Part shown: positions 13,732 through 23,455 of the stretch, one piece after another | Layout: each line of letters starts with the position of its first letter | Numbering within the stretch: position 1 is the first letter of the stretch | From: Chlorocebus sabaeus | Lineage: Eukaryota > Chordata > Mammalia > Primates > Cercopithecidae | Length of the DNA: 64,000 nucleotides | Direction of reading: 5' to 3' | Assembly: GCF_047675955.1 (NCBI RefSeq) | Contig: NC_132923.1 | Coordinates: forward strand, 85,843,637 to 85,907,636 | Notes under the pieces: generated by a model | The model's database searches: none | What the model was told of the DNA's origin: nothing | Seen by the model: only the letters and a program-made list of their open reading frames with translations | Made by a program: the position numbers and the translations under genes

Positions 13732-13736
13732 TTATT
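13731..13736 (-). terminator. AATAAA overlapping the CDKN2C stop codon
   Basis: The minus strand reads CAATAAATG: the hexamer covers part of the last glutamine codon and the whole TAA stop. A GC-rich inverted repeat follows at once (13729-13711). It is a canonical poly(A) hexamer by sequence, but whether it is used is unknown; it would leave a 3'UTR of only about 20-30 nt. Confidence 0.3.
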
Positions 13737-14109
13737 GAAGATTTGTGGCTCCCCCAGCCCCATTTGCCTGCATCAGGCTAACAACCTCGTTCCTCCCATA
13801 GAGCCTGGCCAAATCACAGGCGGTGTCCCCCTTATGGTTCCGATGCCCCACATTGCTGGCCGTGTGCTTCACCAGGAACTCCACCACCCGGAGGTGGCCT
13901 TCTTTGGCAGCCAAGTGCAAGGGCAGGTTCCCTTCATTATCCTCGATGTTAACATCAGCTTGAAACTCCAGCAAAGTCTGTAAAGTGTCCAGGAAACCTG
14001 CTCTGGCCGCATCATGAATGACAGCGAAACCAGTTCGGTCTTTCAAATCGGGATTAGCACCTCTAAGTAGTAGTCTCCTGGCAATCTCGGGATTTCCAAG
14101 TTTCATAAC
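13732..14109 (-). CDS. CDKN2C: CDKN2C (p18INK4c) coding exon 3, residues 44-168
   Basis: This exon encodes most of the CDK4/CDK6 inhibitor p18INK4c. INK4 proteins bind monomeric CDK4 or CDK6, block cyclin D activation and hold RB active in G1; they act in nucleus and cytoplasm. The minus strand shows an acceptor (pyrimidine-rich stretch ending CCAG) followed by GTTATGAAACTTGG, then 125 codons and a TAA stop. Ankyrin signatures are visible: VIHDAARAGFLDTL (repeat 3, about residues 69-98), PLHLAAKEGHLRVVEFL (repeat 4, about 102-132) and DTACDLARLYGR (repeat 5, about 136-165). The 168-residue total equals the usual length of the family member. The frame is intact, and I see no difference from the human protein as I remember it. 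The multi-exon structure rules out a processed copy. The sister INK4 genes are shorter or differ in sequence, so the assignment is firm. Confidence 0.98.
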   Translation of the reverse strand, partial: VMKLGNPEIARRLLLRGANPDLKDRTGFAVIHDAARAGFLDTLQTLLEFQADVNIEDNEGNLPLHLAAKEGHLRVVEFLVKHTASNVGHRNHKGDTACDLARLYGRNEVVSLMQANGAGGATNLQ

Positions 14110-17100
14110 CTGGAAAAGAAGTAGAAATGGTAGAATCCTTCAAGTGCTCATGCTACAGAAATATTTTAAAATATCTGCCTGTCCATCCATTTATTTAACT
14201 ATTTATTTTTGATGGAGTACTTGCAGAAGACCCATAGCATGGGGCTTGAAGGGGTCAAATGCAGAAAAGTGCTAGTAGGTGAAAGTAGAAGTTGAGCTTC
14301 TAAAAATTGAGCTTCTATGATGGAACGTCTTAAATGGGTCCAAAAGTAGGATAAATTGATCAACAAGATAGAATTTGTGCAACATGTATAGCATTTGCTA
14401 ACAACTCAGTTCTCTATGTTCCATGAAGAGTTGTGTAATTTCATGAATTTATTAAAATAAAAGAAATGGAATTTGGGATTTAAATAAGAGTCTCTTTCTG
14501 TTTGATTGTTCATGCTCATAAAAGGTGCCTGTGGTATTAATTCTAGAAAATCATATGTGGTTAAACTTTATTTTCTAAATAGCTACTGCAAACAAATAAG
14601 GATGTTGAGTTTCTTTAAACCAACTCCATCAGCGAGTGTAAAAATGATGTCTTAAAAATTCAGGCCTGATATTTTCTTAAAGGATCAATTTTTACAAGTT
14701 CCCTTCAAACAGATACAGTTCCAAATTTCCAAGCATTTCTTTAAAAATGTTTTTTATTTGCAAGTTATTTAGTATTGGCTACTAGGTGTATTCAATGCCT
14801 AGAATCCTTCATTTTAAGTTACAAAACATTACTGATTATTAAGGTGTTAAATAAGCCACAGTGTTCTAAATTGTTTATGATATCAATTTATATAAAACTA
14901 AGTTCCTGAGATGCCTTGTATCACAGTAGGAAATTGTTGTATGACAACTGTTCTTGAAAATAATGAAATAGTCACCCTATTACATTATATACTGTTTCTC
15001 AAAGTTCTGACAAGCCTCCTGATTTTCAAGTGAGCAAAAGAAGAAAAAATAAGATATTTAATGGGTGTTTTGGGACACGGACAGCCTTGTGCCTTGTCTT
15101 GTGGTTTGAGCTAATTTAATAATCAACTGGTGATCCTGTGTTAGTTCCTTTTTCAGTTACTATCAAGCATTTAAAGAATAGCTATTTGTAAACTGCCAAC
15201 ATTTTAAAAGTCAGAATGTGGTATTACCACTTGCTATCAACATACAAGTAATTCACATAACGAAGATTATTTACTATTGTTTGAATATGTTTCACTCTAT
15301 CAGTGGTCTGTTATAAAATATCTTGTAGAACATCATGCAAACATAAAATACATATAATTTAGTTGTGAAAAAATATTGCTTTCATTAACATGCCACATAT
15401 TTTCAGCATTTACACTGGTTTATTTATATTTAGGTATATTATAATAATCTAAATTATAATAAATATCTTATATAATAGACACTCAATGTTTATGAAATTA
15501 AATGCTAATGGAAAATACAAAGTCGATCTATCTTTTCTAAATGTTTAAAAAATCTAATCACATATTAAATAATATAATAAAATATATTTAGAATGAGTAA
15601 TATTTTGTAAATGCAAACTATATAGATGGACAAGATATTAAGCTCCCCTGTTGATAAAACTCTGTTGACTTTTAGCTCTTCCTTTGGAGCAGTGGTAAAC
15701 AGTGATACATAATTTATATTTCAAGAACTTCAATGAAATATACTTTTTGGTTATTAAAAATTGATACCACCACAACTGTCTCTAAAGATTTAGTCATATT
15801 TAAGGACCTGCAATGAGAAAAATAAGAGACAGATATCTTGGATCTCTGTAAAGCAAACATACGATTAAGGCCTTTGATATTAACCTGATAGAAAAATATA
15901 CACTAGGAAGGTGGAAAAGGCTTTTGAAATTGAGTTAAATAAACATAATTGTAGAATAAAATTCACCTTTTTTCACAGAAAATAATAGTAATATTGGAAA
16001 TGGTTTTGAAGAAAGTTATTTCTTGACTTATGACACAACTTCAGAGTCAGGATTATACATAATGAAAATAAGCCTTGAAACTCCAGTTTCTGTGTGTGTG
16101 TTTCGTTATATGTACAAGGACTAAGCCACAATAAGTGGGTGTTAGTATCTTGATAAGTATGTTTAATATAAACAAGATTGCAAAGTTGTATTAAAAATGT
16201 TTGTCAAAACTTTTTAAAAGAATACTATTAATTTCCCAGTCTTTCTGTTCGTCAAAAATCCTGTAAAATCTTATTATGAACATGGGTTAAGTAGCTCATT
16301 CTTTGTGAAGTTTATATAATCTTTTGAGTTTTCAAAAGGAAGCTTTTCAATATATTAAATTTGTTACTTTGCTATCATCACTAAACCTGTTCAAAACTAC
16401 TAGGTAGAAAAAGAAAAAAAATCATTACTTAATGTAGCAGAAATAACAAGATAAATAATTTAGTATCTGTGCATAAACTTCCTTAATACTGAAATTTTTG
16501 CAAGGCCAGTGTATTCTGATTGAAAACGTACAGACTACATGGACTTTGTTTGTTACTAGTATATCTCCTGGCACTTAAATTTTTAATTCTTGTAACCGAA
16601 ACAAAGCCCTCTAAAAACCCTCTCCCCAATGGGTTTTCAAAAACAGCTTCAAGTGTTGCATTTCCAAATAAGAATGGCTCATAAGAATATCATCAGAACT
16701 CTGATAAATTAACTATTTTAAACTATTTTGTCATTTTTCTGTTTCTAAGCCTTTCACCTAAGTTATATGATAACATTCAGAAGAAGAAAAAAATTATCAG
16801 GTACAATACTTGGCAGCTGGACATGTGTCAATTGTTGCCTGTAAATCTAATTACTGAAAATTAGAGCACACCACGGCATAATCGTAGAGACAAAGACACT
16901 GCAGCTAAGCTCTGATTAGAAAATTCAACTTTTTATTCCTCCCGACTCCTGAATGAGTGGATGGTATTACATTAACTGTGAAATGTACATCCTGTCCCGG
17001 TGCCCAGGCCACCCATTCCAAACGAGGAAAAGTCGTTTGTCAAAACTTGGAGCATTTGAAGGAAAAACACCCTCACCAGTAGTCAAGAAAATTAACGTTA

Positions 17101-17508
17101 AAGTCTATTATTGGGGGCAAAGTACGTGAAACCACTAATAGCAGTGTATTTCAAATAATAATCATAATAATGTGTTTACAGAGCTGTCTTTAAAAACAAA
17201 ACAAAACAAACAAACCTCGGCCCTACAATGACTACTCTAAAATCCCCACCGTCACAAAAAGATTCCAAAAACTAAGACCAAATCTGGACCCCACTTGATA
17301 TCAAGGATGTTATTGGATTTGAGGAGTTTGTTCAAAGTACGTCATTTTGAGAAGTTGCATCCACTTAAAGATATAAAATATGGCAACCAACTAGGTTTAA
17401 AAACAGTGAAGTTTTATGTCCCTGAAAGCTTAAAAGCTGTAAATCTAGAAAACCGGGTCACGTAGGCAACATTATTGACTTGTTTTCCCCACCTCTCTGA
17501 ATACCAAC
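14110..17508 (-). other. CDKN2C: CDKN2C intron 2
   Basis: This 3.4-kb intron separates the two coding segments, with GT (17508-17507) and AG (14111-14110) ends. It is AT-rich and contains no Alu, L1 or LTR that I can recognise. I see no internal exon or RNA gene in it. Confidence 0.93.
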
Positions 17509-17637
17509 CTGCAGCGCAGTCCTTCCAAATCCATTTTGTGCATTGACGTTTACATTATTTTGCAACAAACTAGTAAGTTGCTCTAGGTCCCCCCTGGCAG
17601 CTGCGGACGCCAACTCGTTCCCCCAAGGCTCGGCCAT
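17509..17637 (-). CDS. CDKN2C: CDKN2C (p18INK4c) first coding segment, residues 1-43
   Basis: This segment runs from the start codon (17637-17635) to a phase-0 splice donor, CTGCAG|GTTGGT, with the exon ending at 17509. It encodes 43 residues beginning MAEPWGNELASAAARGDLEQ, which is ankyrin repeat 1 and the first residues of repeat 2. Repeat 2 is completed by the exon at 14109. The start context is strong, with A at -3 and G at +4. An in-frame TAA lies at 17643-17641, one codon before the ATG, so no N-terminal extension is possible in this frame. The exon is too short to stand out as an open frame; I found it by following the protein upstream from exon 3. Intron 2 (14110-17508) has canonical GT and AG ends. 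Confidence 0.97.
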
Positions 17638-17648
17638 TCTTTAGGGTC
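17638..17648 (-). other. CDKN2C: CDKN2C exon 2, 5'UTR part with acceptor
   Basis: The minus strand shows a pyrimidine-rich run ending GATCGTCAG, then GACCCTAAAG before the ATG. A branch-point-like CTAAT lies about 30 nt upstream. I place the exon 2 acceptor after the AG at 17650-17649, leaving 11 nt of 5'UTR. Transcripts starting at a downstream promoter would read through this point unspliced. Confidence 0.65.
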
Positions 17649-17824
17649 CTGACGATCAGGAAAAGATGAATTAGTCGTTTTTCTTTTTCCCCTTTCCTTT
17701 GCTCCTAACCAGGCTGCATGATGGCATCGGAGACTGACAGAAGGACTGGGATGGTTAATCTGGAGTAGAGCTTGGTAGTAAATACTAGTAAGATCTGCCT
17801 GCCAAAAGCCCGCCCCTCGATTCA

Positions 17825-17830
17825 CACGTG
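17825..17830. promoter_or_regulatory. CACGTG E-box near CDKN2C exon 2
   Basis: Palindromic CACGTG about 190 nt upstream of the CDKN2C start codon, 22 bp from a CCAAT box. It would suit USF or MYC/MAX-type factors; occupancy is not known from sequence. Confidence 0.45.
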
Positions 17831-17851
17831 ATTATTCAGCAAAACTGAGCC

Positions 17852-17856
17852 ATTGG
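17852..17856 (-). promoter_or_regulatory. CCAAT box (minus strand)
   Basis: ATTGG on the plus strand reads CCAAT in the direction of CDKN2C, about 215 nt before the ATG. It is a plausible NF-Y site for the short-leader promoter. Confidence 0.4.
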
Positions 17857-18106
17857 AGAGGGGCTCCTCGCCTCGCTTTTTTAGCTTAACCCCTATGAAG
17901 AATTCTGACGACTCCACAGAGACACACACAGACACACATACATTCCTGGGTAATGACTCCGGACGTCAGATGTAGGCAGAGCTGTCACGTACCTACGCTA
18001 CAGATCTCTGTGAGGAGTGTGTGTGGACACTCAAGGGACTATAGATCGGGGCAGAAAATACCGCGGAAGGAAAGACATTCGGGGGGAAGAAAAGGCATTC
18101 ACCCAC

Positions 18107-19300
18107 CCTTGTTCACGGTGGTGACTTGAGCCGTGTGAGGCAGAACTGCAGGGGCAGGTCCTCCAGGGGGCTCGGTTTCCATCCGTCTCGCCGAAGGGAC
18201 AGTCCTGGGTCCTCCGCTGCTGGGAGAGCGCCGCGGTGGCTGGATGCTGACGTGCTCCGGGGGGTTAAAAGATGATCGCCAAAGGCGAACGGGAGTAGCA
18301 GTTCCGTGGCCCTCAAGTTGCAGGTCGTAACGACTGCCCAGTACTCTGGGCTTCTCCAGAAGAGCCTTTAGTCGCGTCCGGGCCAAGTCGTGGGCTAATG
18401 CCGCTCAGGAAAGCTCCGGAGCCCGCCCGCCAGGCAGCCGCAGCCCCGCCGAGCCTCAGAGGCCGTGGGAGCCGGGCTCGGCGCGCGTCTCCGGAGGCTG
18501 CCGGGCGTGCGGCGGGCCCCCGAGAAGCCCGTCATTCCGGCCCCGCCAGGTCCCGGGACTCCCGGCAGCCTGAGGAAGGAGGAGAGCGATGCGGGAAGCG
18601 TCTACGGGGCCCGGACTGCTGGGGCAGCTCGCGGCAGCATTGCGGCTGTACTGTGCAGCCCCCCGGGAACTTCCCGCCTACGACCGAGCTCGTTCAGGCT
18701 TTCTGTTGTAGGTACTCATTGAGCTGCTGCCGCCGCTGTCCTTTCCTTCCTTTCCCGGTTTTGTGGGAGCCTCCGGAGATGGGGAGAGTCCTGGGAAACG
18801 CAGGCCAAGTTCTGAGTAGGGGGAGTCGCCACAGTTCCAGGGCGCAGCCAGACCCGCCGCCGTCTCGGCGAGCGCTCAGCAGCTTCGGCGCCCGGTGCCA
18901 CTTCGCCACCTCTCGCGGTCCCCGGCCTGTGCCCCTTTGCTGCGGACAGGGCAGCCGCCAGCCAGCTGTGCCCTGGAGCCGAGCCTGGCAGCACTGCTTC
19001 CTCCCTGGCCACACCGCTCCCAGTGACAGTTTCTTTTGTAGCTGATCCCCCCCCTAGATCGCCGGTCCCTGCTCCTTTCACCCCTACGGGCACTTGCGTG
19101 TCGCCCCCTTTTTTACTTTTTTCCTTCACTCCCTCCCTTGCTGCTTTTTTCGCTGAAACAATTGCTGCTTCTGTTGCCTCTCAGAGAGGGTGCCGGTTTC
19201 TTCTCCCTTTTTTCCGACCTCATCAGCTTTTTTTGAAAAGAAAAAAATTGAGCGCTTTTTGAGTTGAAAAACCCGCCCCCATTTTAACGGCAGAGTTTTA
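18107..19300 (-). other. CDKN2C: CDKN2C long 5'UTR exon (exon 1)
   Basis: This GC-rich segment of about 1.2 kb reads on the minus strand into a donor, AAGG|GTGGGT, at 18107/18106. Its length fits the extra leader reported for the long p18 mRNA, and the sequence fits what I remember of the human leader. The 5' end near 19300 is approximate. It contains several upstream ATG frames, among them 19129-18716 (137 codons), 19014-18694 (106 codons) and 18386 onward. If spliced at 18107/17648, the last one ends at the TAA one codon before the main ATG. Such a leader should lower translation of the main frame. Confidence 0.7.
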
Positions 19301-19960
19301 AGGAGGCTCGGCGGAGTTGCAGCGCCGCGGAAGCGGGAAGGCCGGGCACCGCCCACGCCCCGCCCTCCGCCCTGCTGGCGCTCTCGCTCGCAGTCTAGCA
19401 GGCTCCGCCCGCCCGGCCCCGCGCACTCATTCCCGCCTCCAGCTCTCCACCTCCTCCCGTCAAGTCTCTTGCGCCGGCTCCCTCGCGCCGGCTTCCTCCC
19501 GCCGGCTAGGCGGCCTGTCCCCAGCTGGAGCGGGGTTCGGCCCCGCGAAGCCCGGCCTGTCCTTCTCCGGCGGGCGGGCTTGAGTCTGTGACGCGAACCC
19601 CCAGCTGCCCCGATTCCTACGGGCGCGAGGACAGGGGTTTGTTATTTAAGACGCTGTGGAGGGCGGCGGGGTCTTCGAGGCTCCGCAGCGCAGGCTGCGG
19701 GAAGGCGGAAGCGAGCTGGCATAAAGGGAGTCGTTCTCCAGCGCTAGCGGGGCAGGTCGGCCAGCCTCGGTGCTTCCCCGCCAGGCTCGCAAAGTTCGGG
19801 CGGCCAGGCTTGCGGCTGCTGCTGCCTCCTCTAGGGCGCGCGCGCTCTGTAAACTCGGTCTCCTTCGCTGAGCCCTGGGCCTTGGCCTCGCACCTGCCAG
19901 ATCCACGCCCGACGGCCGCGGTGGGCAGGGGTGGCCGCGAGGGTGGAGGGAAAAATCCGG
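18110..19960. promoter_or_regulatory. CpG island over CDKN2C exon 1 and upstream promoter
   Basis: Dense CpG and GC boxes run from about 18110 to 19960 and fall off sharply at 19980, where AT-rich intergenic DNA begins. No convincing TATA box is seen at the expected start near 19300. E2F-like and GC-box sequences are present on the upstream side. Confidence 0.85.
19430..19437 (-). promoter_or_regulatory. E2F-like site upstream of CDKN2C
   Basis: TTCCCGCC on the plus strand (GGCGGGAA toward the gene) lies about 130 nt upstream of the inferred start. A second copy is at 18671-18678 inside the leader exon. Regulation of p18 by E2F1 and Sp1 has been reported, which agrees with these motifs. Confidence 0.45.
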
Positions 19961-19979
19961 ACTGCCACTAAGCACAGTG

Positions 19980-21279
19980 CTCACAAAAAGCAAGTCTTGT
20001 ATAGATTGAATTTTATGAACACTTAAGACATGGCATAGATAAGAATGAACTCTGAAGCCTTAATTAATCAAGGACTAGAAACTGCTAAATAGTCCTGTTA
20101 TTAGAGAAAAAGGAGAAAAGCAATTAAATTTAAAGCAAAATTTAAAATAAGTCGTGTGAAGTGTTTTCTAACAAAGCGATTTCTTTGTTGCCGAAGTTCC
20201 CTCACTACTTAGAAGTGGCTTGGTGTTTTGGGGGTGTGGGGTTGGGGAGGGTGTCTATATGTAGAGGAATGGTCTCTCTCCTAATCCTTTATTTAATCAT
20301 CCGACACCAATTTCCAGTACTTTTAACTTCCTCTTTTAAAGTGAGATTAATTATTGCTTTCTATATTTTTATACTCTTAAAAATATCCAACACGGTTGCA
20401 TGATGCACCCAGTGGTCAAAATGAAACCAAGCAAAAAATGACAAGTCTAATTAGAACCGGACTTTGGCAAGTGGATCCTCGAGCAGTATCTGTACCCTTC
20501 TTGAAGTACACTGAGAGTGTTAGCAACAAAACACACCAGAAACATCTGGATAATCATCCAGCAGCAGATTGACTGGTAGGTAGAGGGAAAGTTGAAACTG
20601 GGAAGAATCTGGCAGTGTTTTCTTTAACGTAATTGTTGAGAAAAAAAAAACTAGAACTCTTTTCTTAGGTAACTAAACGAGTTGTGAATCAAATGAGAAC
20701 TACAAAAAAAGAAACTAACTCTCTTTTTCTTACATATATGTAGACGGTTCAAATAGAAACATTTAAGATTCCATTTATACCAGTAAGAAATAAATAATAA
20801 TTTACTTTTGATTATTCTGGGAACTGTGTAATCTTTTCATACAGCCAGGGGGTTTGAGGACATATTAGCACTGTTGGCTGATAAGAGAGAATTGGTATTA
20901 GTCCAATTTATGAGGGTTGCCTTCTAGCATTTATTATGGTTTCTTGCTTAGAGATAAATTGTAAAGAGGAAGAATCTTAAATTGTATGATTACATAAAGT
21001 ATGGGTAAACGTGCTATAATTTTCATGAAATAAAGTACTTATTGCTGAACAACTAAGTAAAACTTATGATAATTTAAGATGTACACAGAGTTGTATTAAG
21101 ATTTTTGGAGGCCCTAAGCACTGAAAAGATTTTGATGTTCTACCACCTCTTCCTCATATAGAAATAAAAAGAAAAATAACAGAACCCCAAAATAAGAGTA
21201 AAAAAGTCCAACAAAGTTCTGATTTTTTCCTATGATGGCTACTTCATTGGTTTTGCTGAGATATTAAATTATTTGGCAA

Positions 21280-21321
<42 letters not shown>

Positions 21322-21713
21322 GTCTGGTTTTGCTGGTGCCCTGAAGCATATGCTTCATCTGCCTGTTGGGTAAACCAGAATTGGCAGTGCAGAGCTTAGG
21401 GTCTTAGTTCAGAAGGCATACATAAGTATTACACAGTAACCCCAATGAAAATCTAGTATTTATTGAGGGCTAGTTCACTAAAGCAGATTCAAGGGTATCC
21501 CTACCCTCAGGAAGGTTATATTCTAACATGGTTTACAAGAAAAATTCATAGTTAAGTTTCTACTATATTGAGAGTGGTGCTTTCTCTTTTAACATCGTAA
21601 TGATAAGTACATCAAATACTGAAATACAGCCTTTATAGTTAGATATTAAATATTAACAGTCATGGAAACCTTGTGCTCTAGCAGTTCATAATCATTTAAG
21701 GAGACATAGAAAT
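19980..21713. other. Intergenic DNA between CDKN2C and FAF1
   Basis: AT-rich, no gene seen. It includes an uninterrupted run of 36 T at 21282-21317, with no clear Alu attached. Confidence 0.6.
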
Positions 21714-22020
21714 GGCCGGGCGTGGTGGCTCACGCCTATAATCCCAGCACTTTGGGAGGCCGAGGTGGGCGGATCACCTGAGGTCAGGAGTTTGAGACCA
21801 GCCTGGCCAACATGGTTAAACCCCAACTCCAATAAAAATACAAAAGTTTAGCTGGGTATGGTGGCTGGTGCCTGTAATCCCAGCTGCTCAGGAGGCTGAG
21901 GCAGGAGAATTGCTTGAACCTGGCAGGCAGTGGCAGCAGTGAGCAGAGATTGTGCCCCTGCACTCCAGCCTGGGCGATGGATCAAGACTCCGTCTCAAAA
22001 AAAAAACCAAAAAACAAAAA
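21714..22020 (+). repeat. Alu element with target duplication
   Basis: Complete Alu starting GGCCGGGCGTGG. Flanking repeat ACATAGAAAT occurs just before it and again after the A-tail. Confidence 0.93.
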
Positions 22021-22325
22021 ACATAGAAATGTGATTTAGTCAAATTATTCCGTGCTTTTCCCTCATTGACTCAAGTAGGTACAGTATCTGATTGATTAAC
22101 TTTTGGAAATGTGTATGTGGTATTTACCATTTCTTTAACTGGTCTCAAAGTCTTCCTTTTTGTTGTATTTATAGATCAACAGAGGTGGAAAACAGACTGG
22201 GCACCCCCAGGCAGCCTTTTTTGTCACTTTATAATTGTGGCTTCAGCATTTCATTTCTGAGATTCAGTGTTTTTTTTTCATATAGGTACTTATTTATGAA
22301 AATTTTTTATTATTTTTATTTTATT

Positions 22326-22538
22326 TTATTTTTAAGACAGGTTCTCACTCTGTTGCTCAGGCTAGAGTGCAGTGGCTTGGTCATGGTCATGGTTCACTGA
22401 AGCCTTGACTTCCCAGGCCCAAGTGACCCTCCTACCTCAGCCTCCAGAGTAGCTGGGGCCACAGGCATGCTCCACCATGCCTAGATAATTTTTCTAATTT
22501 TGTGGAGATGGGGTCTTCCTATATTGGCCAGGCTTGAA
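22326..22538 (-). repeat. Alu fragment, 3'-truncated by insertion
   Basis: Diverged minus-strand Alu, from AGACAGGTTCTCACTCTG to GGCCAGGCTTG, stopping where a second Alu has inserted. Confidence 0.8.
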
Positions 22539-22559
22539 AGTTCTTTCAAGAACAGGGAA

Positions 22560-22836
22560 AGACGGAGTCTTGCCCTGTCACCAGGCTGGAGTGCAATGGT
22601 GTGATCTCGGCTCACTGCAATCTCCACCTCCGGGTTCAAGCCATTCTCCTGCCTCAGCCTCCTGAGTAGCTGGGATTACATGTGCCTGCCACCACACCCA
22701 GCTAATTTCTGTATTTTTAGTAGAGACGGGGTTTCACCATGTTGGCCAGGATGGTCTCCATATCCTGACCTCATGATCTGCCCAACTCGGCTTCCCAAAG
22801 TGCTGGGATTACAGGTGTGAGCCACCGCGCCTGGCC
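22560..22836 (-). repeat. Alu element inserted in an older Alu
   Basis: Minus-strand Alu ending CGCGCCTGGCC. AAAGTTCTT is present on both sides (22537-22545 and 22838-22846). The T-tract is replaced by mixed sequence. Confidence 0.85.
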
Positions 22837-22945
22837 TAAAAGTTCTTCTTTAAAGTAAGAAGAAAAAAAGCCCAGTAAGCAACCCCAAAGCTGAAAAATA
22901 ATAGCAATAATTAATATTTGTATAGTGTTTCATGGTTATAAAATA

Positions 22946-22987
22946 TGTGTGTGTGTGTGTGTGTGTGTGTATACATATATATATATA
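22946..22987 (+). repeat. (TG)n(AT)n microsatellite
   Basis: Twelve and a half TG units (22946-22970), then an ACATATAT-type run, abutting the T-rich start of the next Alu. Confidence 0.95.
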
Positions 22988-22988
22988 T

Positions 22989-23275
22989 TTTTTTGAGACA
23001 GAGTCTTGCTCTGTCACCCCAGGCAGAGTGCAGTGGCGCGATCTCAGCTCACTGCAACCTCTGCCTCCTGGGTTCAAGCAATTATCCTGCCTCAGCCTCC
23101 TGAATAGCTGGGATTACAGGTGTGCACCACCACACCCAGCTAAGTTTTGTATCTTTAGTAGAGACAGGGTTTCACCATGTTGGTCAGGCTGGTCTTGAAC
23201 TCCTGACCTCGTGATCCACCCACCTCAGCCTCCCAAAGTGCTGGGATTACAGGTGTGAGCCACCGCGCCCAGCCA
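22989..23275 (-). repeat. Alu element within a MIR
   Basis: Complete minus-strand Alu, from TTTTTTGAGACAGAGTCTTGC to CGCGCCCAGCC. It splits MIR-like flanks. Confidence 0.93.
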
Positions 23276-23455
23276 ATGCATATATTAATCTTTACAACTA
23301 TTCTGTGAAGCGACTATGATAATAATCCCCATATTTCAGGTGAGGGAATTGAGGCTGACAGAAATTGTCATTTAAAGTCAGTAAATAGTAGACATAGGAT
23401 TTGAATTCAGTTCTTGGGGCTCCAAACCTTATACTTTTCTATTAGTTTAAGAGAG
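23276..23455 (-). repeat. MIR fragment
   Basis: AATCCCCATATTTCAGGTGAGGGAATTGAGGC is the reverse-strand MIR core; the other part lies before the Alu, at about 22890-22940. Confidence 0.6.

Larger units (their letters stand above)
17649..18106 (-). other. CDKN2C: CDKN2C intron 1, also candidate region of the downstream promoter
   Basis: This segment lies between the long leader exon and the ATG exon. Two p18 transcripts, with long and short leaders made from two promoters, are known in human and mouse. The short form would have to start in or near this segment. Visible elements are an inverted CCAAT box (17852-17856), a CACGTG E-box (17825-17830) and a CRE-like GGACGTCA (17961-17968). Confidence 0.55.

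Noticed and set aside
13711..13983. 90-codon plus-strand frame
   Set aside because: Antisense shadow of CDKN2C exon 3.
18398..19045. 215-codon plus-strand frame antisense to the CDKN2C leader
   Set aside because: Explained by GC richness; no recognisable domain, and it runs opposite a well-supported exon.
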